Positions 1-8,293 of a DNA stretch of 15,756 bases are shown here, in pieces. The stretch comes from Candidatus Sabulitectum sp. Its GTDB lineage: Bacteria; Fermentibacterota; Fermentibacteria; Fermentibacterales; JCC-6. The stretch is from the NCBI GenBank assembly GCA_029940175.1, contig JAOZRM010000055.1, positions 1 through 15,756 of the forward strand. Reading direction: 5' to 3'. Position numbers and translations under genes: made by a program. The notes beneath the pieces are model-generated. The model was given only the letters and a program-made list of their open reading frames with translations. It was not told the origin of the DNA and searched no databases. How positions within the stretch are numbered: the first letter of the stretch is position 1; the number at the start of each line of letters is the position of its first letter.

Positions 1-2
1 TC

Positions 3-2192
3 GTGTTTGTTGGCACGGGCCTCGCAAGAGAGCTTAGAGAGGTTTCCCTGCCAGAAAGCACAGATGCCAGACCTTCATTGGTCTGGGGACTGCACAACCT
101 GAGTAATGTCTGGAGTGCTTTCCTTAATCTCGGCAGGTTTGGAGATCCGGATGGGAACTATCCTTCAATGGAATGGCCCGGTGGTTCAGGAGCAAGTTAC
201 CTGTGGGCAGGTAACTTCTGGAGTTCTTGCGCCGGCGAAGTAACTCAATCTGGAACTTACGGCAAGTGGGCAAGTTGTTCGGATTACGGCGATTGGGAAT
301 TGTGGTCCAGTGACGGTTTCCCTATGGAGAAACTCGTTCCAGGTCCTACTGCTCTTGAGCAGACCCAGTACGGTTACGATGACTGGGATCTCACCAGAAA
401 TGCTGAGCCTTACGGCATGCGTGTATGGGAAGAAAACTACGGCTGGGGAACACCCGGTTACAATGATTTCATTGCAACCAAGTTCACAGTTACCCATCAC
501 AGCGAGTATGGAAATGGCACACCGCTTGACGGTTTTTGCATAGCTATTCGCGGTGACTGTGATGTCTCAACTGCTGATCCCGTAGAGGCGCATGTTGAGG
601 ATATGGTCTACTACGACGGTCATGCGATCTGGCTCGAGGGTGATCCTGAAATTGCTGATTTTGAGTACATATTCCAGGATGGCGTGAATGCCAGCGAGCA
701 GGATATTTACACATACCAGCAGAACCCTGACAGCCCTCTGGGAGAAGATGATCCAAACAACATCTTCTACTACTACAACTATATGGGTGAAGATAACGTC
801 ATGGATAATGATGTTAACGGTGATGGTGTTTCAGACCAGTACACCATTCTTTTCAAGACAATAGATATTGCGGACCCAAGCACATATATCTATCCTGTTA
901 ACGGTGGAACTGGTATGGATATGTTCACAGAGGGCAACCGCCCTGAGCATTTCTGGCAGCATGTTGTGGGTGACACAACATACGCTGTTGTTCCAAGAAG
1001 CATGAGCTTCATGTGGGACAGTGACGGTGCTGGAAGTTCTGTTGACGACAGTGGCGAGCAGGATCTTGATAACCCCGCAGTGGGTTTCATCGCCTGGCGT
1101 CTTATTGACTTGTATTTATTGAAAGCTGACGGAACCACAGAGCGTCCTATCGATGTTTACGATGTTCCTATCCCACTCAGCCACGCCTGGTGGAACTGGG
1201 AAAGTGATCCGGGAATCGACGTCGAGAAGTACGACTACATGTGGGGTCAGTTCCCTGATGAGAGCGGTCAGTACAGTGGACCGGCTTATCTTGAGGACTG
1301 GGTAGGAAATGCAAACACACCAGAGGCCAGAACTACTCCAAATCCTGGACCGTGGCCTTTTGTTTACAACAATCCTCTCGCCCTTGGCTATCCCACGTTT
1401 GATTACAGGTTCCTGCCTACAATGGGTCCTGTGAATCTTGAAGACGGAGACAGTCTTGTTGTTGTTGGTGGATGGATCGTTGGTCTTGGTCTTGCTGGCG
1501 CAAGAGTGGCTGCCGATGAGCTTCTCAGTGCCTACTACCTTGACGATGGATGGGGAGTTCCTGAACTTCCTCCAACTCCGGTTCTTTTCTATGAATCACA
1601 GAACAATGCTGTTCACCTTGAGTGGGGTGCAAATGCCGAGTCATACTCACCATTTGGTGGGTACAATATTTACCGCTCTACTTTCGAGCCTGCAGGCTTT
1701 GAGCTGATTGCTACTGTAACTGACCCAGGTGTACATGAGTACACAGATAACACAGCTCGTAACGGATTCCCTTACTACTATGTTGTTACTGCTTTTGACG
1801 CCGTCACTGGTGTAGAAAGCACCAAGAGTAACTACAAGCAGAACATTGAGGGATCTCCTCTTGCTGTTACCCCGAATTGGGCAACCGATTCTGACTGGGT
1901 TAACAACGTAAGAGTAGTACCAAATCCTTACAAAATAAGTGCTGCATGGGAACAGACCTACTTAAACAAAATTGCGTTTATCAACCTTCCCAGCATGTGT
2001 GATATTCACATCTTCACACTTTCAGGGGATCACGTAATTACTCTTGAGCATCGCGATTATTCCGGTGAGGTCGGTACAGAGTACTGGGATCTCGTTTCCA
2101 GGAACGATCAGGATGTAGTAACTGGCCTCTACGTATACAGAGTAGAGACCGCAGACGACTTTGTCATTGACAAATTCGCAATCATCAAATAG
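3..2192 (+). CDS. Large exported protein with FN3-like and T9SS/FlgD-Ig-like C-terminal sorting domain (5' partial)
   Basis: The reading frame is open from the first bases of the window and no signal peptide is visible, so the GTG at 3 is probably internal and the true start lies upstream. Residue numbers refer to the visible 729 residues. The long N-terminal part is rich in Trp, Tyr, Asp and Gly and matches no family I can name. A calcium-loop-like DVNGDGVSD lies near residues 270-278. An FN3-like domain covers about 523-615 (PPTPVL start, GGYNIYRS strand, YYYVVTAFD strand). The last domain, about 636-729, begins VRVVPNPYK and ends with a GLYVYRVE strand and FAIIK, the pattern of T9SS type A or FlgD-Ig-like C-terminal domains that mark secreted, surface-attached proteins in FCB bacteria. 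The gene lies 14 bases before a PorV-family gene, which fits a secretion substrate. No catalytic motif was recognised; the function of the main body is unknown. Confidence 0.85.
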   Translation: MFVGTGLARELREVSLPESTDARPSLVWGLHNLSNVWSAFLNLGRFGDPDGNYPSMEWPGGSGASYLWAGNFWSSCAGEVTQSGTYGKWASCSDYGDWELWSSDGFPMEKLVPGPTALEQTQYGYDDWDLTRNAEPYGMRVWEENYGWGTPGYNDFIATKFTVTHHSEYGNGTPLDGFCIAIRGDCDVSTADPVEAHVEDMVYYDGHAIWLEGDPEIADFEYIFQDGVNASEQDIYTYQQNPDSPLGEDDPNNIFYYYNYMGEDNVMDNDVNGDGVSDQYTILFKTIDIADPSTYIYPVNGGTGMDMFTEGNRPEHFWQHVVGDTTYAVVPRSMSFMWDSDGAGSSVDDSGEQDLDNPAVGFIAWRLIDLYLLKADGTTERPIDVYDVPIPLSHAWWNWESDPGIDVEKYDYMWGQFPDESGQYSGPAYLEDWVGNANTPEARTTPNPGPWPFVYNNPLALGYPTFDYRFLPTMGPVNLEDGDSLVVVGGWIVGLGLAGARVAADELLSAYYLDDGWGVPELPPTPVLFYESQNNAVHLEWGANAESYSPFGGYNIYRSTFEPAGFELIATVTDPGVHEYTDNTARNGFPYYYVVTAFDAVTGVESTKSNYKQNIEGSPLAVTPNWATDSDWVNNVRVVPNPYKISAAWEQTYLNKIAFINLPSMCDIHIFTLSGDHVITLEHRDYSGEVGTEYWDLVSRNDQDVVTGLYVYRVETADDFVIDKFAIIK

Positions 2193-2206
2193 GAAGGGAG
2201 GAAACC

Positions 2207-3190
2207 ATGAAGCGAAAAAGCATGAGCGTGATACTTGCAACCGCACTGGTTGCCTTCCTGCTGTTCCCTGCCATTGCACAGGCTGCTTTTGCAAAGACAG
2301 GAACCTCAGGTGCCCAGTTCCTTAAAATTGGTGTTGGATGCCGTGGAATTGCCATGGGTGGTGCCTTTGTGGCAACCGCAGATGATCCCAGTGCTGCTTA
2401 CTGGAATCCAGGTGCTCTTGTAAGAGTTCCAGGAACACAATTCCAGTTTACCGGTACAAAGCTCTACGCGGATATGCTTTACGGCAACGCAATCATCACC
2501 CGTGAGTTTAGCGGTATTGGTACATTCGCCCTGCAGTTCGGTCTGCTTTCCAGCGGCGATATGAACCTTACTACAGTGGAAAATCCTAGCGGAACAGAAA
2601 CTTTCACATGTTCAGACATGGTGGTTGGTGTTTCTTTTGCAAGGATGCTTACTGACAGATTCAGCACCGGACTTACTGTCAAGTACGTTCGTGAGGCCTG
2701 GGAAGATGTTTCAGCCGGCGGTATCGCCGTAGACATTGGAACACTTTATGACACGGGTTTCAAAACACTTCGTATTGGAATGTCCATACAGAATTTTGGT
2801 CCAGAGCTTACACCGGGTGGAGAAGACACTACCTGGTTCAACGGATCAGATTCTCTTAACACATACCAGCCTTACTCAATGCCTATGAACTTCAGAATTG
2901 GTCTTGCCATGGATGTGGTAGACCAGGGACCTCACCAGGTCACAGTTGAGGTTGATGGTGTTCATCCTGCTGACAACGTAGAGCAGGTTAACATTGGCGC
3001 AGAGTACTGGTACAACAATATGATCGCCCTCAGGGGCGGATATCGCGTAAACACAGATGAAGAGGGTCTTACCGCGGGAGCAGGTTTCCGTGTTCCTATG
3101 GGAGGCAAAGCTCTTGCTCTGGATTACGCATTTCAGGATTTCAACAGACTGGAAATGGTACACCGTGCCAGTCTTGGATTCTCGTTTTAG
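2207..3190 (+). CDS. PorV/PorQ family outer-membrane beta-barrel protein
   Basis: A 327-residue protein with an N-terminal signal peptide (basic MKRK, hydrophobic core, likely cleavage after AQA at residue 26). The mature start carries the family hallmark: TSGAQFLKIGVGCRGIAMGG, followed by a DDPSAAYWNPGAL segment. The rest is alternating Gly/aromatic beta strands, and the chain ends in Phe (ASLGFSF), as expected of an outer-membrane barrel. In Bacteroidetes, PorV is the T9SS shuttle that carries CTD-bearing substrates to the attachment complex; PorQ belongs to the same family. Which role this one has cannot be told from sequence. The ATG follows a strong GGAAGGGAGG ribosome site, 14 bases after the preceding CTD protein, so the two are very likely co-transcribed. 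The closest functional reading, a carrier for the neighbouring CTD proteins, is inference. Confidence 0.9.
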   Translation: MKRKSMSVILATALVAFLLFPAIAQAAFAKTGTSGAQFLKIGVGCRGIAMGGAFVATADDPSAAYWNPGALVRVPGTQFQFTGTKLYADMLYGNAIITREFSGIGTFALQFGLLSSGDMNLTTVENPSGTETFTCSDMVVGVSFARMLTDRFSTGLTVKYVREAWEDVSAGGIAVDIGTLYDTGFKTLRIGMSIQNFGPELTPGGEDTTWFNGSDSLNTYQPYSMPMNFRIGLAMDVVDQGPHQVTVEVDGVHPADNVEQVNIGAEYWYNNMIALRGGYRVNTDEEGLTAGAGFRVPMGGKALALDYAFQDFNRLEMVHRASLGFSF

Positions 3191-3209
3191 TAGGGTAGCA
3201 GGATAAACC

Positions 3210-3227
3210 GGAAGGGTTATCCCTTCC
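3210..3227 (+). other. Intergenic hairpin (7-bp perfect stem, TTAT loop)
   Basis: GGAAGGG and CCCTTCC pair perfectly around a TTAT loop in the 57-base gap between the PorV-like gene and the first GWxTD gene. No T-run follows, so it is not a classic terminator. It may be a partial attenuator or an mRNA stability or processing element that sets the ratio of barrel protein to downstream proteins. That role is inference. Confidence 0.6.
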
Positions 3228-3247
3228 CAACTCTCGGAAAGGCTTGA

Positions 3248-4408
3248 ATGACTATTGCTGCAGTTTTTACGATGCTTGTGCTGACAGGTTTCAACCTTAG
3301 TTGGACTTCTGTTCCCTCAAGACCCGGTAGTACCGGTTCAGCCGAGGTAACAGTGGAAATAACTGAGGAAGATCTTATCGCCATAAGTACAGATCAGGGG
3401 GCACAGGTTTCATACGAAATTACTGCCACCATAGATGGCGAAGGCTTTCTTCGCAGAAGTAGCATTGTCACAGATGGTTCTTTCCCGATTAGTGAATTGC
3501 TCGTTTATAACTCACTTGAAACAGGTGGACATGTTGTTTCCGTTACCCTCACAGACCTTGAATCCAGATTGGTAAGCAGCAGCGATATAGAGATATTTAT
3601 CGATGCAGCAAACAGTACACTCTGGTCAAGTGGTGGTGTCAGGATTTCTCCTGATGGCCAGGTGAGGGCTTCCGGTTATGTGAACCTTTCGTGGAATGTT
3701 TACATTCCTGAGAATGAGGAAGGTAATGAACCTCCTGGAGCTTATGCCCTTCTTGACTTGACAACAGATGTTGCTCTTGAGGGCTGGCTCACCAGTGAGT
3801 TCCAGGGAGACGGAGTAGTGTTGTATACTGCAGATGTTTCTCTTCTTGGTGTTGAGAAGGGCAGATACAGGTTTACTGTTGCTGCTCTTCAGGGAGACAG
3901 TGTTGTTGCTTCTTCCTCAAGTTCTATTTCAATTCTTGAATCCTGGGATATCTGGGGTGATGATCTGGATGAGACAAGAAGTCTCATCAGACCAATTGCT
4001 TCGGTCCATGAGATAAGGGAACTTGAAAGAGCTGGAGGACAGGGGGACAGGAACTCCGTTATGGCGGATTTCTGGGCAAGGCGTGACCCTGTGTCAGCTA
4101 CCAGAGAGAATGAGTACCTTGAGGCTTATCTCCTAAGATTGGATTTGATCTCAAGTGAATTCCGTACAACTGGCGTTCGTGGTATAAACACAGACAGGGG
4201 AGTTGTTTACGCAAAGATGGGAGAACCTGACATTGTTAGGAATTACCCATTTGAGCTTGAACAGTATCCCTACATCACCTGGGAGTATTTTACACCAGCC
4301 CTTTCCCTCTCCTTCGTAGACCAGGACGGATATGGATACTACGAAATGGTTCAGGGCTGGGATCTGGTGGATAGAGCATTCAATTCAAGAGAGGAATGGT
4401 CACTATGA
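3248..4408 (+). CDS. GWxTD domain-containing exported protein (variant lacking the Trp)
   Basis: A 386-residue protein with a short hydrophobic N terminus (MTIAAVFTMLVLTGFNLSWT) that looks like a signal peptide, preceded by a GGAAAGG ribosome site. The middle is beta-rich and of unknown type. The C-terminal part matches the GWxTD domain: INTDRGVVYAKMGEPD near residues 313-328, then a WEYF segment and a closing aromatic strand. The Trp that names the family is Ile here (G312-I313-N314-T315-D316). GWxTD proteins are common in FCB-group and related genomes and have no established biochemical function. The stop codon overlaps the start of the next gene as ATGA, and that gene is a second GWxTD protein with the canonical motif, suggesting a translationally coupled, possibly heteromeric pair. 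Confidence 0.87.
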   Translation: MTIAAVFTMLVLTGFNLSWTSVPSRPGSTGSAEVTVEITEEDLIAISTDQGAQVSYEITATIDGEGFLRRSSIVTDGSFPISELLVYNSLETGGHVVSVTLTDLESRLVSSSDIEIFIDAANSTLWSSGGVRISPDGQVRASGYVNLSWNVYIPENEEGNEPPGAYALLDLTTDVALEGWLTSEFQGDGVVLYTADVSLLGVEKGRYRFTVAALQGDSVVASSSSSISILESWDIWGDDLDETRSLIRPIASVHEIRELERAGGQGDRNSVMADFWARRDPVSATRENEYLEAYLLRLDLISSEFRTTGVRGINTDRGVVYAKMGEPDIVRNYPFELEQYPYITWEYFTPALSLSFVDQDGYGYYEMVQGWDLVDRAFNSREEWSL

Positions 4409-5736
4409 CTAAAAGCACAACTGCAGTTCTTCTTGTGCTGGCTTTCTCAGCATCAGCTCTGGGGCTGGCAGCTGTGAGTGAAGGCGATATAAATTTTGCC
4501 ATCGACACTGCTGTTTTCAGCATAGGAGTGGAAGATACTCTTCTTCTGGAAGTGTATCAGGAAGTGGACATCGCTCAATTTTCACAGGATCCAGATGGAA
4601 TGAGTCTCTTTACAACAGAGATAATTCTGGTTTCAGCCCAGGGTGATACCCTGGCAGCTGACATCTGGAACACTCCAGTAACCTGGAGCGAAAGCGGTAG
4701 TGCAGTGAACTGTACACTGTTTCCTGTTTTTGAGGGAGACTGGTTTCTCAGTGCCCGCATTATCGATGTGAGCAATGGTTTGCAGGGTGAGGCTTTCAAA
4801 GAATTTTCTGTTGAAACCCCTGTACATCTCAGCGATGTTGAGATGGCCAGAACCATTATGCCTGCTGTTGAAGGTTCAGTCAACTCATTGCTGAAGGGCA
4901 ACATAATTGTTTTCCCTGCAGCTTCTACCAGATTTACCGTTCCCGGAGAAAGCATGTTGTATACCTATCAGGAGATATACTCTCTTGGTGGAACTGAGAT
5001 TCTCAGATACAGCAGGTTACTGAATCCGGAAGGAACTCCGATTTTCGCCAGACCGCCTGATGTCATTTCCATTCCTCAGGGGATGGAAACCGTGGCTCTT
5101 CTGGACAGTTTTGATCTTTCCGTGGTGACAGAACCAGGGCTATACAGCCTTTCTATCACCTTTACACAGAGTGGGGACACCATAGGTACTGTTCTTAAGC
5201 CTATGATCGTGGAAGTTTTTCTTCCAGAAGTTGAAACTGCACAGATTCTGGAGGAGTATACCACCAGAAACACAAGCGGATTCCGACTTCTTCTCAATCA
5301 GGAGGAAGCAGAATTGTTCAGCAGGCTGGATGAGGAAGGACAGGTTTTCTACTACGACTCTTACTGGAATGCCCGCCCTGGAGAACACAACGGATATCTG
5401 GAAAAGAACAGAGTGGTGGCCTCCAGATTCTCAGCCCTTGGGAAAGAGGGATGGGAAACTGACAGGGGAAGGGTGTACTTGATCTACGGAGAGCCCGACG
5501 AAATAGAAGCTGATCCTTTCAGTACCGGTCAGGCACCATACGAGATATGGTCCTACTACAGTAATGAGCAGGAAGGTTTTGTTTTCGCCGATCTCATGGG
5601 AAATGGAGATTATCTTCAGATTTTTTCCACCGTAGAGGGTGAGATCAGTTATCCGAACTGGCAGGGCATGCTGCAAAACGTCAATCGCACCGGTGGTGGT
5701 GCGGGTAGTATTGTAGATGATGACTTTGCTCAGTAG
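4405..5736 (+). CDS. GWxTD domain-containing exported protein (canonical motif)
   Basis: I chose the ATG at 4405 over the in-frame ATG at 4396. It gives the classic 4-base ATGA overlap with the upstream stop and places an AAGAGAGGA ribosome site about 9 bases before it; the product is 443 residues. A signal peptide is visible (MTKSTTAVLLVLAFSASALG). The N-terminal two thirds is beta-rich and unassigned. The C-terminal GWxTD domain is clear: G349-W350-E351-T352-D353 followed by RGRVYLIYGEPDEIE and a YEIWSYY segment. Its shared layout with the preceding gene (signal peptide, beta region, C-terminal GWxTD) points to an old tandem duplication, although the two N-terminal regions look well diverged. 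Function is unknown. Position between a PorV-like barrel and a CTD-bearing exported protein suggests a periplasmic or outer-membrane accessory role (inference). Confidence 0.88.
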   Translation: MTKSTTAVLLVLAFSASALGLAAVSEGDINFAIDTAVFSIGVEDTLLLEVYQEVDIAQFSQDPDGMSLFTTEIILVSAQGDTLAADIWNTPVTWSESGSAVNCTLFPVFEGDWFLSARIIDVSNGLQGEAFKEFSVETPVHLSDVEMARTIMPAVEGSVNSLLKGNIIVFPAASTRFTVPGESMLYTYQEIYSLGGTEILRYSRLLNPEGTPIFARPPDVISIPQGMETVALLDSFDLSVVTEPGLYSLSITFTQSGDTIGTVLKPMIVEVFLPEVETAQILEEYTTRNTSGFRLLLNQEEAELFSRLDEEGQVFYYDSYWNARPGEHNGYLEKNRVVASRFSALGKEGWETDRGRVYLIYGEPDEIEADPFSTGQAPYEIWSYYSNEQEGFVFADLMGNGDYLQIFSTVEGEISYPNWQGMLQNVNRTGGGAGSIVDDDFAQ

Positions 5737-5754
5737 TAAAATGTTTAATGAGAG

Positions 5755-5772
5755 CCGGAGATTGTTCTCCGG
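5755..5772 (+). other. Intergenic hairpin (7-bp perfect stem, TTGT loop)
   Basis: CCGGAGA and TCTCCGG pair perfectly around TTGT, with a possible extra G-T pair outside, in the 88-base gap before the large M30-like gene. The next bases are A-rich (AAAGAAAATAG), not T-rich. The geometry (7+4+7) is the same as that of the hairpin at 3210-3227. The role is unknown; attenuation or RNA processing is plausible. Confidence 0.6.
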
Positions 5773-5824
5773 TAAAGAAAATAGATACGAAGTAAAAAAG
5801 AAACCTAGTTACGAGGAGGTTCAA

Positions 5825-8281
5825 ATGAACACATTTTCGGGAAAAGGGAGGGTGGGTCTTCTGGCCGTCTTCGCTGTTCTCCTGATGCCGCTCCTCGGTA
5901 TTGGCAATGCCTCAGCAATTGAGGTGAACGATCAGGTGTCAGTTCTTGTACCTGATCTGCAGGAGTTCACACAGGGAGCTGTGGAACATGAATTTACCTG
6001 CCGCGCCATTACCGAACACGCAATCTGGCTGGTACAGGATACTAGCAAAGTTGATAACCAGGGTGGACTGGATAGTACTTTCACCCCCAAAATTGTCTGG
6101 GGCACCAGTTTGACAGAAAACATGGTTGCACCTGACGATTTTACTGCTCTCACAGCCACATTCGAGAACGATGTCTGGGGTACAGTAACCAATGATTGCG
6201 GAGTACCTGTAGATCTGGACAGTGATGGGAAAGTTGTCATTATTCTGGCATCAATTCCCAGCAAGTTCGACGCAGGTGGCGGATCAAACACTTCACGCAA
6301 TGCCATGTACTATGCCAATCCCGAATTCAACGAGATTGAAGGCGTTGCCATGGAGGTTTTCTACATTAATATTCACGCATTTTCAGCCACAGCAGGCATT
6401 ATGCCAGCGGCAGTTGAAATGAGAGAATATGGTCTTGCAAACGGACTTGCAACTCTTAGTATGCAGTCTCATCAAGCAGACGAGGAAGCCTGGCTGATTC
6501 GTGGTATCGCTCAGGTTATGCAGTACAGATGCTTCGGCTTTACAGAGACTGAAGTAGGAAGTCATGGTATTTATGAGCTTTTGAAGGAATTCAAAAAGGC
6601 TCCATACCTTGAGCTTACAAGCGTAACAAGTGGAAGCGGTAAAGTAGACTATGCACCAGGTAGAGGCCAGCAGTTCCTGTGGTTCATGTATCTCGCACAG
6701 CGTCAGGGTGATTCTATCATCTCGACAATTGCACAGGATACAGAGAACGCAGGAATGCTTTCCGTTGCCCTTGCAATAGACCCAACAGCCGATGTTGAGA
6801 CAGCAGTGAACGATTTAGTCGTTCCTCTGTATTTCAACTGGCTTGTCTGCAACCTTCACAATGATTTCCGCAGTGATTTCGCAGACGGAATCTACATGTA
6901 CGATTTCCTTGCTGGAACCACGCAGGAAGACTGGTCACATGCCTCCATGGGATCAGCTTTCACGCAGACCTTCAGCAGCTTCCCTATTGAGGGCTGGATT
7001 GCAACTGCCGGTGGCGCAATACCAGGGCCGGTCTGGTCAAGTCAGTACCTTCGGTTCAGAGATTATGATACCGACTGGCTGACTTTCTTCAATGGTCAGT
7101 ATTCTGATGGAAGAGGCGCGAATGTTGCTGTTAACTCAAAGTGGGAAGGCGTTATTGTAAAGTGTGACGTGGAGAATGAGCAGTTCATCTCTATCAATGC
7201 ACTTGAATTTGACGAACTTTACAACACTTCATTCACTCTTACAGACCCTAATACCTACATCATTGTTACCAACAACAACCCCAATGGTGCTGCTGGTATG
7301 AGATATTTCATCTCAAACGATGAGGATCCTCCTGAGACTGAGATAGCTGTTCACGAGAACGGTATTCTCACTCAGTATCTTACAACGTACTGTGCGCTTG
7401 TTGCCAATGGTACCGATGAGATAGAGGGTTACGACTGGGTTGGTCCCATCTTTGAAGCAGAACTTCTTGAATCAGACTCAACTCTGAATATCAAGATGAC
7501 TGCTTTCTACGGTGGTATCTACACAGGTGTTTTCAATGCATGGTCCAGTGGTAACTACGAACTCGAGTTCAGTGGTTACGACAGCACGGGTCACGCAGTT
7601 CAGGGCATCAAGAATGTCGCTGTTGGCTTTGCCGATACAGACATAACTCTTGATCTTGATTACGCAAGCCTCGTTGTACCCATGGGTGGAGCCCCCAACG
7701 GCAGCATGGTTACACTGTCAGAGACCGGAACACTCGGTCTCGCTATTGAGTCAAGCGTTTCAATTGCAAACGTTCGTGATCGCATGACCGGTATTCTTGC
7801 CGGTCCTGTAGCCATCTCGAATGTAACCGGAACACTTTCTTTCAACAGCACTACCAATGCCGCATCTGTGTACCGTTACACAAATGAGGGTTGGATCAAG
7901 CTGGACAGCTGGTTGCAGGGTGGACAGATATCCGCAACAGTTGAAGAGGGTGGAATTTATGCTCTGGGTGAGGGCTTCGGTGTGTTCGCACCTGAGCTTC
8001 CAGCTCAGCTCATTCTCGGTGGCAATGCACCCAATCCATTCGTTGCTCAGACAGCAATAAGCTTCGGCCTTCCTGTGAGCGGCAATGTAAGTGTAAATGT
8101 CTTCGACATGACCGGTCGCCTTGTAACTACCATTGCCAACGAAGAAATGGCAGCGGCAAACCATACCATCATCTGGGACGGAACTGATTCTTCAGGTTCT
8201 CCAGTCGGAGCAGGAGTTTACTTCTGCCGACTTGAGACCGCAGGTCAGGTTCTTACTCAGAAGATGCTTAAAGTACAGTAA
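5825..8281 (+). CDS. Exported M30 (hyicolysin)-like protein with degenerate active site and C-terminal FlgD-Ig-like sorting domain
   Basis: The frame is open from 5717, but the ATG at 5825 has an ideal GAGGAGG ribosome site and starts a clear signal peptide (MNTFSGKGRVGLLAVFAVLL, cleavage near NASA), giving 818 residues. The region of about residues 30-400 resembles hyicolysin-type M30 proteins. A DLDSDGKVVIIL segment (about 130-141) and an EVFYINI strand precede the place where HExxH is expected, and ADEEAWLIRGIAQ (218-230) resembles the DEETWxNEGLAE segment of active enzymes. The HExxH position reads about N206-G207-L208-A209-T210, and the Glu of the NEG motif is Arg226, so no zinc site is visible. 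The C-terminal domain (about 725-818) has APNPF at 735-739, FDMTGRLV and GAGVYFCRLE, typical of T9SS type A/FlgD-Ig domains. Likely a surface or secreted structural or binding protein rather than a protease. The family assignment is from memory of motifs and is moderate. Confidence 0.8.
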   Translation: MNTFSGKGRVGLLAVFAVLLMPLLGIGNASAIEVNDQVSVLVPDLQEFTQGAVEHEFTCRAITEHAIWLVQDTSKVDNQGGLDSTFTPKIVWGTSLTENMVAPDDFTALTATFENDVWGTVTNDCGVPVDLDSDGKVVIILASIPSKFDAGGGSNTSRNAMYYANPEFNEIEGVAMEVFYINIHAFSATAGIMPAAVEMREYGLANGLATLSMQSHQADEEAWLIRGIAQVMQYRCFGFTETEVGSHGIYELLKEFKKAPYLELTSVTSGSGKVDYAPGRGQQFLWFMYLAQRQGDSIISTIAQDTENAGMLSVALAIDPTADVETAVNDLVVPLYFNWLVCNLHNDFRSDFADGIYMYDFLAGTTQEDWSHASMGSAFTQTFSSFPIEGWIATAGGAIPGPVWSSQYLRFRDYDTDWLTFFNGQYSDGRGANVAVNSKWEGVIVKCDVENEQFISINALEFDELYNTSFTLTDPNTYIIVTNNNPNGAAGMRYFISNDEDPPETEIAVHENGILTQYLTTYCALVANGTDEIEGYDWVGPIFEAELLESDSTLNIKMTAFYGGIYTGVFNAWSSGNYELEFSGYDSTGHAVQGIKNVAVGFADTDITLDLDYASLVVPMGGAPNGSMVTLSETGTLGLAIESSVSIANVRDRMTGILAGPVAISNVTGTLSFNSTTNAASVYRYTNEGWIKLDSWLQGGQISATVEEGGIYALGEGFGVFAPELPAQLILGGNAPNPFVAQTAISFGLPVSGNVSVNVFDMTGRLVTTIANEEMAAANHTIIWDGTDSSGSPVGAGVYFCRLETAGQVLTQKMLKVQ

Positions 8282-8293
8282 GGGGGGAGAATA

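Noticed and set aside
4575..4955. A 126-codon minus-strand frame opposite the second GWxTD gene
   Set aside because: It lies wholly within a well-supported gene, has no export or family features, and has low-complexity composition typical of an antisense shadow.
5717..5824. An in-frame 36-codon upstream extension of the M30-like gene starting inside the end of the GWxTD gene
   Set aside because: The extension is charged and lacks a signal; the ATG at 5825 has a near-perfect ribosome site and begins a clear signal peptide. The hairpin at 5755 also lies in this stretch.
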